In this document: positions 25,306 to 35,119 of the stretch, in pieces
How positions within the stretch are numbered: position 1 is the first letter of the stretch
How the letters are laid out: every line of letters begins with the position of its first letter
Assembly: GCA_030068075.1 (NCBI GenBank)
Contig: CM057836.1
Span: 66,439,788 to 66,503,787, forward strand
Length of the DNA stretch: 64,000 bases
Reading direction: 5' to 3'
From: Paguma larvata
Taxonomy: Eukaryota > Chordata > Mammalia > Carnivora > Viverridae
Program-made: the position numbers and the translations under genes
Notes under the pieces: generated by a model
The model's input: only the letters and a program-made list of their open reading frames with translations
Databases searched by the model: none
What the model was told of the DNA's origin: nothing

Positions 25306-25806
25306 GAGAATTTAAGATTTACTCTTGGGGTGCCTGGGTGGCTCAGTTGTTCAAGCATTCAACTTCAGCTCAGGTCATGATCTCACAGTTCATGAGTTTG
25401 AGCCCCACATTGGGTTCTGTGCTGACAGTTAAAAGCCTGGAGCCTGCTTTGGATTCTGTGTTCCCTCTCTCCCTGCCTTTCCCTTGCTTGTACTCTGTCT
25501 CTTCCTCTCTCTATCAAAAATAAACATTAAAAAATAAAGATTTACTCTCTTAGCAAGATTCAAGTGTATAATACAGTATGGTTAACCACACTCACCCTGG
25601 TGGACATTATATCCTTATGACTTATAACTAAGTTTGTACTCTTTGATTACTTTCATCCATTTTGCCTACTCCCTACGTCTGGATTCTGACAACTACAAAT
25701 CTGATCTGTCTATGAGTTTGTTTGTTTTTTTTTTAAGATTTCACATATAAGTGAGATCATACAGTATTTGTCCTTCTCTGACTTATTTCACTTAGCATAA
25801 TGCCAA
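25306..25806 (-). mobile_element. LINE-1 3' UTR, antisense (interrupted by a SINEC)
   Basis: Words complementary to an L1 3' UTR: gatttactctcttagcaaga, tacagtatggttaacc, cttataactaagtttgtact, then cttatttcacttagcataat at the inner end. A SINEC sits at 25326-25536. On the right it meets L1 sequence in the opposite orientation (25807-26370); the two may be one 5'-inverted minus-strand insertion. Confidence 0.75.
25326..25536 (+). mobile_element. SINEC with exact 12-bp TSD
   Basis: The head is ggggtgcctgggtggctcag, the middle has the felid-type ctgtgctgacag stretch followed by gcctggagcctgctt, and the tail is aataaacattaaaaaataa. The direct repeat aagatttactct is identical at 25314-25325 and 25537-25548, which places the insertion inside an antisense L1 3' UTR. 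Confidence 0.95.
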
Positions 25807-26370
25807 TAAAATCAACACCAGAGAAAAACCACAAGAAAGACATCACCTCATATCTATTAGAAAGGCTATAATTGAAAGGGAAAAAGATGAGAAATGTTGA
25901 GAGGATGTGAAGAAAAGGGAACCCTCATGCACAGTTGGTGGGAATGTAACTTGGTGCAAACACTATGAAACAGAATGGATTAAAATTAAACTTTTAAAAT
26001 AAAACTATGATATGCTCTAGCAATTCCACTTTTGGGTATATATCTGAATGAAATGAAATTACTAACCCAAAGAAAAATCTGCACCCCCATGTTCACTGCA
26101 GCATTATTTATAAGAGCCAACACATGGATACTACCTAAGTGTCTATCAACAGAAGACTGGACAAAGAAACTGTGAGATAATCCTAGATATAGATGATATA
26201 GCTATCGATATACAGATAATGATGTAGATATAGATATATACACACACAGCCATAAAAGGATATCTTGCCTTTTTTGACAACATGGATGGAACTTGAGGGT
26301 ACTGTGCTAAGTGAAATAAATCAGAGAAAAAACAAACACTGTTTGATCCTTTAGCATATTTCAGAAAGAT
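25807..26370 (+). mobile_element. LINE-1 fragment, sense (opposed to its left neighbour)
   Basis: Sense L1 sequence from the late ORF2 into the 3' UTR. Marker words are gacatcacctcatatctatt, cagttggtgggaatgtaac, atgttcactgcagcattatt and gctaagtgaaataaatcag. About 60 bases of its content overlap the content of the antisense fragment to its left. This could be a twin-priming inversion with a small duplication, or two separate insertions. A short AT run (about 26180-26240) interrupts it. Confidence 0.7.
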
Positions 26371-26862
26371 GAGGAAAAGTTTATGGAAGAATTCAGGATT
26401 GACCATGATAATCCCAAATTCCTGCCACTGCTGTCTGCTCAGCCAGTTAACTTTCTTCACTGGTGGTCACAGCCTAGAACTCATAGACTCAGCACCTTTC
26501 CACGCATGGATGTAACAAAACAGAGTCCTCTGCAGGTGTCATTTTTTAGGAGGGCCATATAGTTTTTTCGCCTAAGACAATCCAGTATTTGCCAGCTGTC
26601 TTAGCATATTTATTAATTGTACTTACTTTATAAAAATATCCCTGCTTGGAGGACAATATATATGGTCACTGTTGTGACTTCCCTTTGTATTGATATTCCT
26701 CACTCCTGCCTGCTCCACTATCACACACATCTGTCGAGATATTCACGATATACTAAATAATTGTAGAAACATAAAAAGAGCAAACAATATGTTAAAGAAC
26801 TGCAAATGAAAAACAATATGTATGATATTCCTTATACTCCAAGAGAAAAAGACAAACATGTG

Positions 26863-27217
26863 TGTGTGCATGTGTATATATATGTACAAATACACACATT
26901 TATAAGATGTATTAATATATAATATTTAATATGTAAATATTAATTTATATATAATAAATATAACCTATGAGTTAGGTTCAATAGCTGAATGGCAAAAGAA
27001 AAGCATTTTAAAGGAAAGAGCATGTATAAATACCCAGAGGCTTGAGCAAGTGTGCCACATTTGGGAGAGAACAACTAGTGGCTGCCTAGAGTGTACTTGT
27101 TATGAAGTAGCATAATATATATATTGTTATTATTATATATTATAATATTTATAGAATTATATAATATATAAATAAATATTTATATATGATGTAAATATAT
27201 AATTATTATATATTTAC
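26863..27217. repeat. AT-rich low-complexity tracts
   Basis: Two blocks of ta/at words and tataat-type runs (26863-26966 and 27112-27217) flank a normal-complexity segment of 144 bases that is one arm of an inverted repeat with 29256-29400. The first block begins with a tgtgtgtgcatgtgtatata run. Confidence 0.8.
26969..27112 (-). repeat. left arm of a 144-bp inverted repeat (L2-like)
   Basis: The reverse complement of this segment aligns with 29256-29400 at about 86% identity by eye, with only a few gapped positions and mostly transition differences. The inner stretch acaactagtggctgcctaga plus the following 11 bases is identical in both arms. Since the right arm lies within an L2 LINE, this arm is either a second L2 copy on the minus strand or part of a local inverted duplication. 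Confidence 0.8.
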
Positions 27218-27219
27218 AT

Positions 27220-28595
27220 GTTTATAGGGTTCACCCATGCATACTCACTACTGTCTAATCTTTGTCTCATCCTAAAGGTAACATGGCGTTGCACACAGTG
27301 GCTGTGTGTGTGTATACATTTCCAGGTACCAGTGCTGTCAATCTCCATGTTATTCTAAATATACATACATTCTTAATGCATATAGCTTATCATATATGAA
27401 ATGCAGACACAACTTTATGACAGATTCCTTTGGCTTCTTTTCCAAACAGGATACCATGATGAGACCTCACTTTCCAGAAAACTTGACTCCTCAGCCTTCC
27501 ACAGCCACCACCAGGACCTTATGAGCTACCTGCACAATCAGACCCCACACATCTCCTCATGGGGGAATCTCACTGCAAGGTCACCTCTCTTCTCCAAGAA
27601 GTACTCAGAAAACAGACCAGTACCCATGTAGGTATTTCCCAAGTCTGATTTAGTTAACACATTACAAAATACATGTGAAGATGAAACAGAGAGGCAGTGC
27701 TGAGGAGGCTCCAGCCGCACAGCCCAGCATGGATTTGGGTGTGCCAAATCCAGTCTCCTTTGAGGACTTAATACTCAGAACTGACTTTATTGTTTCTCTA
27801 AACATCCAGCAAGTAATTGTTTGAGTACATCCTCATATACATGTGCACACGTACACAAAACCATCCCAAGATAATCACCAATTTAGAGAAATAGCACAAT
27901 CTCAATTCAAAAGAAGAGAGAAAAAAGCCTATGTAACTACCCTGCAGTTGGCGAGGCCATTTGACATTCAAGTGGAGGTAGCATGCATATATTTATGCCG
28001 AGTAATGTCAGTTGTATTTCCCAATCCTGCCTATTTTCACACTATGTCCCTTAAACCTGCAAAGATTATGACGTAAACATAAAACATGGAATCCCCTGAG
28101 TATCTTCACTACTACTACTACTACTAATGTGAATCCCATTAGATTCACAAAGACTCAGCTAATGCTTTGATATTACAACCTGGGAGGACCAGAAAAAGTG
28201 CATGCAGAGTGCCCTTTCACCCCTGAGCCACTGTCTAGAGGCATGATTTCATTTGTATCATTTTACTTTGGCTAATTAAAAAAAAAGCAAAAAAATCTTA
28301 CATTTATGCCTCCACTTTTTAAAATCTCTGTATTTCCTCTTCCATTTCAACTACTCCTGCCTTAGTTATATCTGCATGACACAGGATGTTATATGTAAAT
28401 AAGTAGTTAATAGACAATGCCATGAAAAATTAAAACAGGAAAAAAAAGACTTACAGCCACTTCATGCTTTCTGGCACAAAAATACAATATGAAATGTATG
28501 GTTAATAGGGTGGATCAGCTCACATGTAAACACAGAAAATTTTCATTCCTGCCAAAAATATGAGTCAGCATACGAGGAGTAAGACACAATGAAGT
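27220..28595. other. unannotated sequence with a short CTA microsatellite
   Basis: No repeat or exon recognised apart from a (CTA)6 run at 28108-28126. Two overlapping plus-strand frames near 27306-27631 have no motif and no plausible splice context that I could support. Confidence 0.5.
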
Positions 28596-28599
28596 CAAA

Positions 28600-28745
28600 G
28601 AGATACAGACAGAAATCCTGGGACGGCCACTTACTCCCTCTGTAACACTGGGTAATTTATTTAAATTTCCTTGAGCTTCAATTATCTTAATTTAGAGTAG
28701 ATATAATATTTTGTTACTTGTAAAGTTCTTAGGGTAATTAAACCC
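28600..28745 (+). mobile_element. MIR fragment
   Basis: The words ggccacttactccctctgta, acactgggtaatttatttaa and cttgagcttcaattatctta follow the MIR core order, then a tagagtagatataat-type stretch. Old and truncated at both ends. Confidence 0.65.
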
Positions 28746-29019
28746 TCTAACACTACTGTTACTGTCAAAAACTGTGCCTGAGGGACAGTCTCACCTGATT
28801 GCTTGACTGTATCTCCAACTCTACACAGCCAACAAGGAACCTGTCATCTTTCCTCCAACCTAGTTCTTGAAAGAAATAACTTATGACAATATTTGTGAAC
28901 TGTCGGTGTTGTTTTTTTCCCCTTATATTACATCTCATGAGTCCATCAGTTTGGGGTACACTTCAAAAACAACTTTCATGTTTTTTCTCCTCCTGTTTTT
29001 ATGGCCACTGCCTTTATTC

Positions 29020-29470
29020 AGGTCTCCATCGTGTCTCTTTGGAATTACAATAATTTTTACTAGTCTTCCTGCCTCCAGTCCCTACCATTTTTAACCTCCT
29101 TCCCAATTTTCCTAGAGTGATCTTTTTGAACCACAAATATGGTCATTTACTTGTCCTTGGAATAGTTCAATGACTCCTCTTTGCCTACAGAATTCTTTTT
29201 GCCTTAGGCTGCTATATGGAAAAACTCTACTGGCCCTGCTTGACCCTTATTTTTCTGCTACTTCACAACAAGTACACTCTAGGCAGCCACTAGTTGTTCT
29301 TTCCTGAATGCAGCATACTTATCAAGCCTCTGAACCTTTGTACATGCTTTTTCCTTTAAAATGCTTTTCCTTCTTGCCATTCAGCCTTTGAACTCAACTC
29401 ACTCTTTGAACTCAACTCAAAAGACTATACCAGTCAAATGCTTAGTCTAACAATCTTAAGCCTCTTGTAA
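29020..29470 (+). mobile_element. L2 LINE 3' region
   Basis: The order follows the L2 3' end: a ttgaaccacaaatatggtca region, tcaatgactcctctttgcc, then the tggccctgcttgaccctta block, then cctctgaacctttgtacatg with ctttttcctttaaaatgctt. L2 is an ancient, extinct mammalian LINE; no intact frame exists. The segment 29256-29400 has an inverted near-duplicate 2.1 kb to the left. Confidence 0.65.
29256..29400 (+). repeat. right arm of a 144-bp inverted repeat
   Basis: Reverse-complement partner of 26969-27112. It ends in a small tandem duplication outside the arm, the phrase tttgaactcaactc occurring twice at about 29387-29418. See the left arm for alignment details. Confidence 0.8.
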
Positions 29471-29474
29471 ATAG

Positions 29475-30425
29475 GTTTGCTATAGCAGTATGTATGTATT
29501 CAAATTTTTCTGGCTATCTAACAGAAGAGTATGAGTATTTTATCTTTGAATCCTAAGTATCTAGCACAGAACCTCACCAGGATCACTGTCTGTAATGGGT
29601 AAACACATGAGTGAATGAGCAAGTGGAAATGGAAACACTCATTTATTTGAGCTGACATATGTCACAGGCATCATTGTAAAAGAAGGGCTGGTAGTTATGA
29701 AGTGAAAATGCTGTGGACACATGAACCTGAATACTGGAAATAATGATAACTACCCTACTGGAAAAGAAATGTCAAAATGAGTTTGCAGTATTTATTTTAA
29801 ATGCAGCCAACCTGTTGTGGTTCCGTGAGATTTTGTTACTGTGTTTTTTGTACTTGTGGCTAAGATTTATTGCAGAGAAAATATACAAAGCTTAGTCAGT
29901 AAAGGCAAAAGGAGAGAAATTTGGAGGAAAGTAGGCACAAGTTTCCAAGAGTCTTCTTCCAGGGCATCCACACAGAATGTGCTTCTTTCCTCCAGGAACA
30001 AGTTATAACAACACTTGAGACTGGCTAACCTGTGCTTCTTACCATTTACAGTATGACTGGGCAGTGGGGGAGAGGCCTGGTCACATGGGTGAAACAACGG
30101 TTATCAAATCAGGCTACAGGTAAAATGATGCAAAAAGAATACAAAGCTCTTGTACCCCAATGTAGTTCAGATTTCAGAGCTTCATAATTTGTGACTCTCA
30201 CTTACTTCAAGTCCCAACATTTCTAAGAATCATCTTCTGTTTCTTCTTTATCTTTGGGATTAAAGACATGTAATAGTCCTCATTGATATATATTTGTAGC
30301 ATTAGTAAATTCTGCCGTCCTTTAAGAAATAACTTTACTTAATACAGTTCTTTTTTACATGACTAACTGGCTCCTAGACAATAGATACTACTTGAGTCCT
30401 CTTAAGGTAATAAACTCTCAAGAGC
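29475..30425. other. unannotated sequence
   Basis: About 950 bases with no repeat or exon I can name. The minus-strand frame at 29867-30097 lacks motifs. Confidence 0.45.
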
Positions 30426-31029
30426 TACTACCAAGGGTAAGGAAACTATAGCCCCCAGACCAAATCTAGTCCAAAGTGTATTTTTGTAAAATCAGTTTTA
30501 TTAGAATGTTTCCATTCTTTAAATATTGTTTATGGCTGCTTTCTTACACAATGATACAGGTATACCTCATCTTGTTACACTTCACTTTACTGCACTTTGC
30601 AGATACTGCATTTTTTACAAACTGAAGGTGGGTGGAAACTCTGCGTTGAGGAAATCTACTGTTACCATTTTTACAACAGCATTGGCTCACTTCATGTCTG
30701 TATGTAACATTTTGGTGATTCTTTCAGTATTTCTAAACTTTTTCTTTACTGTTATATTTTTTTCTGGTGATCTGTGATCAATGATCTTTGAGATTACTAT
30801 TTTAATTCTTTTGGGGTGACACAAACTTTGCCTGTATAAGGTGGGAAACTTAACTGATAAGTGTTTGTGTTCTGACTGCTCAGTTGACCTTTGGTCCCTA
30901 TCTCTCCGTCTTCTTGGGCCTCCCTATTCTCTGAGAACAATATTGAAATTAGGCCACTTACTGATCCTCCAATGGCCTGTAAGTGTTCAAGTGAAAGGAA
31001 GAGTTCCACGTCCCTCACTTTAAGTCAAA

Positions 31030-32590
31030 AGTGGGAAATAAACTTAGTGAGGAAGGCCAGTCCAAAGCTCGAGTACTCCAAAAGCTGGACCTCTTGTGCC
31101 AAATAGTTGGCTAAGTTGTAAATGCAAAGGAAAAGTTCTAGAAGCAAATCACAAGTGCTACTCCTGTTAACACATGAATGGTAAGAAAATGAAACAGCCT
31201 TATTGCTGATATGGAGAAAGTTGTAGTGGTTTGGAAAGAAAGTCAAGCCAGCCACACTATTTCTTTAAGCCAAACCCTAATTCAGAGCAAAGCCCTAACT
31301 TTCTTCAATTCTATGAAGGCTGAGAGACCTAAGGAAGATACACTACAGAAGCAAAGTCTGAAGCTAGGAAAGGTCGGTTCTTGAAATTTAAGGAAAAAAT
31401 AGTCTCTAGGACCTAAATGTGTGAGGTGAAGTAGCAAATGCTGATGTAGAACCTGCAGCAAGTTATCCAGAATATGGAACTGAAATAGTGAACGAAGGTG
31501 ATTACAGAAAACAACAGATTTTCCAATGTAGACATAACTACCTTCTGTTAGAAGATAATGAATGCCATCTAGGACTTTCATAGCCAGAGAAGAAAAGTCA
31601 ACACCTGGCTTCAAACTTTCAAAAGACAGGTTAATATAGCTCATGCCTCTAAGTTGAAGCCAATGCTCATTTACCTTTCCAAAAATCCTAGGGCTCTTAA
31701 AAATTATGCTAAATCCGCTATGTTCTATAAATGGAAGAGCAAGTCTTGGATGATAGCACATATGTTTACAACATGGTTTACTGAATATTTTAAGCCCACT
31801 GTTGAGAACTACTGCTCAAAAAACAAACAAACAAAAAACAACACAGAAAGATTCTTTTCAAAATATTACTATTCATTGACAACACACCTGATGGAGATGG
31901 GCAATATTAATGTTGTTTTCATGCCTGCTAATGTAACATTCATGCCACAGCTTACGGATCAAGGAGTCATTTTGACTTTTGTGTCTTATTATTTAATAAA
32001 TGTATTTCCTAAGGCTATAGCTACCATAGATGGTGATTTTTCTAGTGTATCTGGGTAAAGTAAGTTAAAAAGAATTTCTGGAAAGGATACACCATTCTAG
32101 ATACCACTTACACCATTTGTGGTTCATGAGAAGAGGTCAAGATAGCACATTATGAAGAGTTTGAAAGAAGAAGAAGTTGAATTCAACCTTCATGGATGAC
32201 TTTCTGGCGTCCAAGACTTCAGTGTAGAAGGTAACCAAAGATGTGATGGAAATAGCAAGAGAACTAGAATTTGAAGTGAAGCCTGAAGATGGGACTGAAT
32301 GGTTGCAATCCCATGATTAAACATAAATAGATGAGGAGTTATTTCTTATGGATGAACAATCGAAGTGGTTTCTTGAGACAGATTCTACTCCTGGTAAAGA
32401 TGCTGTGAACATTATTGAAATTACTACAAAAGATTTAGAATATTACATAAACTTAGTGGATAAAGCTGTGGCAGAGTTGGAGAGGATGGACTCCATTCTG
32501 AAAGAAATTCCACTGCTATCAAACAGCATCACATGCTACAGAGAAATTGTACATGAAAGTAAGAGTGAATCAAGGCAACAAACCTTATTG
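31030..32590 (+). pseudogene. Tigger1 transposase remnant (pogo/CENP-B-like DDE family)
   Basis: The family has an N-terminal CENP-B-like helix-turn-helix region and a DDE/DDD catalytic domain that cuts and pastes the element. Visible catalytic blocks: NVD (Asp codon 31531-31533), IDN (Asp codon 31878-31880) and LTDQGVI (Asp codon 31957-31959). The first and third share a frame. The second lies in another frame, beside an AAAC-type run at about 31817-31843, so there are compensating shifts. A nonsense codon ends the main frame at 32056-32058. The C-terminal part (32348-32590) includes [16 protein letters not shown] and [11 protein letters not shown] 159-codon minus-strand frame over this gene is an antisense shadow. 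Confidence 0.9.
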
Positions 32591-32595
32591 GGGCC

Positions 32596-32826
32596 TTTTT
32601 TAAAAGTATGTACGTATGTATGTATGTATGTATGTATGTATGTATGAGAGAGAGAGAGAGAGAGCGAGCAAGTGTGTATACGTAAGCCCAAATGGGGAAG
32701 GGACAATAGGGAGTGGGACAGTGGATCTGAAACAGGCTCTGCATGTGAGGCTCAAACTCACAAACTGCGAGATCATCAACTGAGCTGAAGGCAGAGGTCT
32801 AACCGACTTAGCCACCCAGGCACCCC
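32596..32826 (-). mobile_element. SINEC, antisense, inside Tigger1, with (TATG)n tail
   Basis: The right end reads cttagccacccaggcacccc. The gatcatcaactgagctgaag box and the GA run lie to the left, and the tail has become a (GTAT)n tract at about 32607-32646. Near-repeats ttattggggcc (32585-32595) and tcattggtacc (32827-32837) may be the target-site duplication. It interrupts the C-terminal end of the transposase remnant. Confidence 0.9.
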
Positions 32827-33279
32827 TCATTGGTACCTAATTTTAAGAAATTGCTTCAGCTACCCCAAATTTACCAACCACAATGCTGATCAGTCAGCAG
32901 CCATTAACATTGAACCGAGATACTTCATGAACAAAAGGATTAAGACTCAGTGAAAGCTCAGATGATGGTTAGCATTTGTTAGCAACAAAGTATTTTTTAA
33001 TTGAGGTATGTATGTTATTTTTACTTTTATGCACTTAATATACTACACTATAGTGTAAACATAACTTTAATATGCACTGGCAAACCACAAAAATTTATTT
33101 GACTTGCTTTATTTTGATATTTGCTTTATTGCAGTATTCAACTTACTAAAGTGGTCTGGAATCCAAAGCACGGTATCTCCAAGATATGCCTATAGTCATG
33201 ATAGAGACAGTATGGCTTGTAGTACCTACAATATTTACTATCTGGCTCTCTACAGAAGTTTGCCAACCCTTATACTACA

Positions 33280-34675
33280 GGTTCCAGGCTATAAATGGAG
33301 ATTTTTGGGAGCTCATTTCAAAACATAAAAATACTAAAATAGATCACAGCCAGAGAATAAAAGAAAACAATTAAAAGTATTTTTATAAAAATAATTTAAT
33401 ATGTCAAAATTAGATAGGACATAAACACTACAACTCAGGAGCTCCCTTTTTGGTAGCACATTTCTGAATGAGCAGAAACGGCCTAGGCCTTATGCAAGAA
33501 GAGCTGTTCAATATAAACAATGCTTTCTTTTCTAGAACTGTGTATCAAAAGCAGAGCCTTTCCTCATTGCTTCAAGAATTTTCAAGCTGCATTAAAATTA
33601 ACATTTTCTCCTAAAAATTATTATTGTATGACTTTATGTCCATTCATTACCTCATAAAGTTTTAAGATGCTAAATTCCAGTGACAGATAGTTTCTTCATT
33701 GTCCTTATAACTGTCCCTTGGTTGAAATGTGGCGGCAGATTGAGTATTACTGACTTAATCAGTGCTGCTATCAATATTATAGTCTTATGCACATTATTAT
33801 CGCAGTCATCTTATACTGGCCGTTATTTTGGGGTCTTATCAGGAATATAATTGTCTTAAGCACACAGAGGAAAAGTCCAACCATAGGATTAAGAAGGGGT
33901 TGCCCATTCAGAGGATAGGTTTGCTCTTTGCTGTAAATCCAGCTTTTCAAGGATCTCCATGACCTAAATTCTTCTGGCTAGAATCAGACTTTCATCACTC
34001 CCTTATATGTCCTATTAATTTTTTATTATAATAGCTGTATATATAAAAAAGCTGCATCATCAAATAGATGCTATAGAAAATTCTATTTGTCCTAAAGGAG
34101 AATTCAGACACGGCCCGAACACTTTTTTGCCATCACCCACACTTTTTCAGTCTGCCCTATATTGGGGTCTCAGGAGAGCGAGATCTCTACATGGATCCTG
34201 CCCACACACTCCTCCATTGCTGCCCTGGCTCCTCACTGACAGATCTGGGTTGGCATTTTTCTGTTCTGGCTGCACAACCTTATGGTATTGTTTGGATAAA
34301 GGGAGGAAACAACAGTTTCATTTTACATATTCAGCATCTCTGATCTTGAGCAGGAGCTAAAGTGCCGAGACCTGTTCTTACTGATCTGCAGAACTTCCAG
34401 ATCTGTTATAGGGCATCTCATTCCCACGAGGAGGCCTACCTGCTTTCTCCAGAATGTTTCACAGTGCCTAAGAGAGGGCAGCCCAGACATGGGGCCAATT
34501 GCCTTGAAAATAGTGGTTAAGAAATCTCAGGATAGAGTCTTAGATAAACTGGTAGAAGTTTAATACTTAAAAACTAAATATATGAACGATATTTTATTCA
34601 CAACTAAATAATTGTAGTAGTGGTAGAATCATAATGCTAACAATAATAGTAGTTCCATGTAAAACTTTAAATCCT
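33280..34675. other. unannotated sequence, including a GC-richer block
   Basis: No named repeat. The part from about 34090 to 34520 is less AT-rich than its neighbours and has an open frame of 77 codons (34127-34360) without recognisable domains. See findings. Confidence 0.45.
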
Positions 34676-34679
34676 TACT

Positions 34680-35110
34680 CTGGGCTAAGCATTACATCAA
34701 ATTATGTTGATAAAGGGATAGGAAGCTATGGTCCATGGGATGACCACTCCTTTTTTGTAAATAAAACTTTATTGGGGCACAGCCACATGCATTTGCTTAT
34801 GAATTATCTATTGTTGTTTTCCCTCTACAGTGGCAGAGATGTAGTAGCTGTAACATGAACCATATATTCTACAAAGCCTAAAGTATACATTATCTGGCCC
34901 TTTACAGAACATATTTGCTTAACCCTGATATAGATTATTTCAGTTGATTCTTGTGAGAACCCTATGCCCCATATACGATTAATATTTTCATATAAATGCA
35001 GAAACTGAAATTCAAAGTTTAATGAACATTCCCATGCTCACAGAGTTGGCGACAGAGTCTGGGATTTGATGTGCCAATGCCATCACCCTGTAAGGCATTG
35101 TGAGCATTTA
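34680..35110 (-). mobile_element. MIR-family element split by a hAT-like copy
   Basis: The left piece has actctgggctaagcattaca. The right piece, from about 34935, has gttgattcttgtgagaaccc, aaatgcagaaactgaaattc, ccatgctcacagagttggcg and gagtctgggatttgatgtg. This order is that of a MIR read in its complementary orientation. The intervening 34713-34927 is a later insertion. Confidence 0.6.
34713..34927 (+). mobile_element. hAT-like non-autonomous element
   Basis: It begins aagggataggaagctatggt and has ttttttgtaaataaaacttt, attggggcacagccacatgc, ctctacagtggcagagatg and tctacaaagcctaaagtata, ending ggccctttacagaacat...aaccctg. Same family as the copy interrupted by Tigger1 at 30432-33272. Complete end to end, about 215 bases, non-coding. 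Confidence 0.75.
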
Positions 35111-35119
35111 TAGTGACCT

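Larger units (their letters stand above)
30557..33192 (+). mobile_element. Tigger1 DNA transposon, nearly full length
   Basis: The left terminal inverted repeat starts at 30557 with caggtatacctcatcttgtt and continues ...tttgcagatactgc. The right end (to about 33192) carries the complement, ggtatctccaagatatgcct. The element is flanked by TA on both sides (30555-30556 and 33193-33194), the target used by Tc1/mariner-pogo elements. Subtracting the SINEC inside leaves about 2.4 kb, the usual Tigger1 length. It encodes a degraded pogo-type transposase. The host site is a hAT-like repeat. Confidence 0.93.
30432..33272 (+). mobile_element. hAT-like non-autonomous element, split by Tigger1
   Basis: The left part (30432-30554) begins caagggtaaggaaactatag and has accaaatctagtccaaag and gtttatggctgctttctta. 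The right part (33195-33272) has gagacagtatggcttgtag, tatttactatctggctctc and gaagtttgccaaccctt. Joined, they follow a common mammalian hAT-type repeat with CAGGGGTCAGCAAACT-like ends, also present near 34.7 and 46.9 kb. The hexamer tactac at 30426-30431 and 33273-33278 is consistent with a worn 8-bp duplication. I do not assign the family name. Confidence 0.75.

Noticed and set aside
31282..31761. Minus-strand open frame of 159 codons, the longest in the window
   Set aside because: It lies opposite the Tigger1 transposase remnant and has no domain of its own; it is an antisense shadow.
32600..32830. Regular TATG repeat with spaced arms, considered as a CRISPR-like array
   Set aside because: It is a tetranucleotide expansion in a SINE tail with no spacers; the organism is a mammal.
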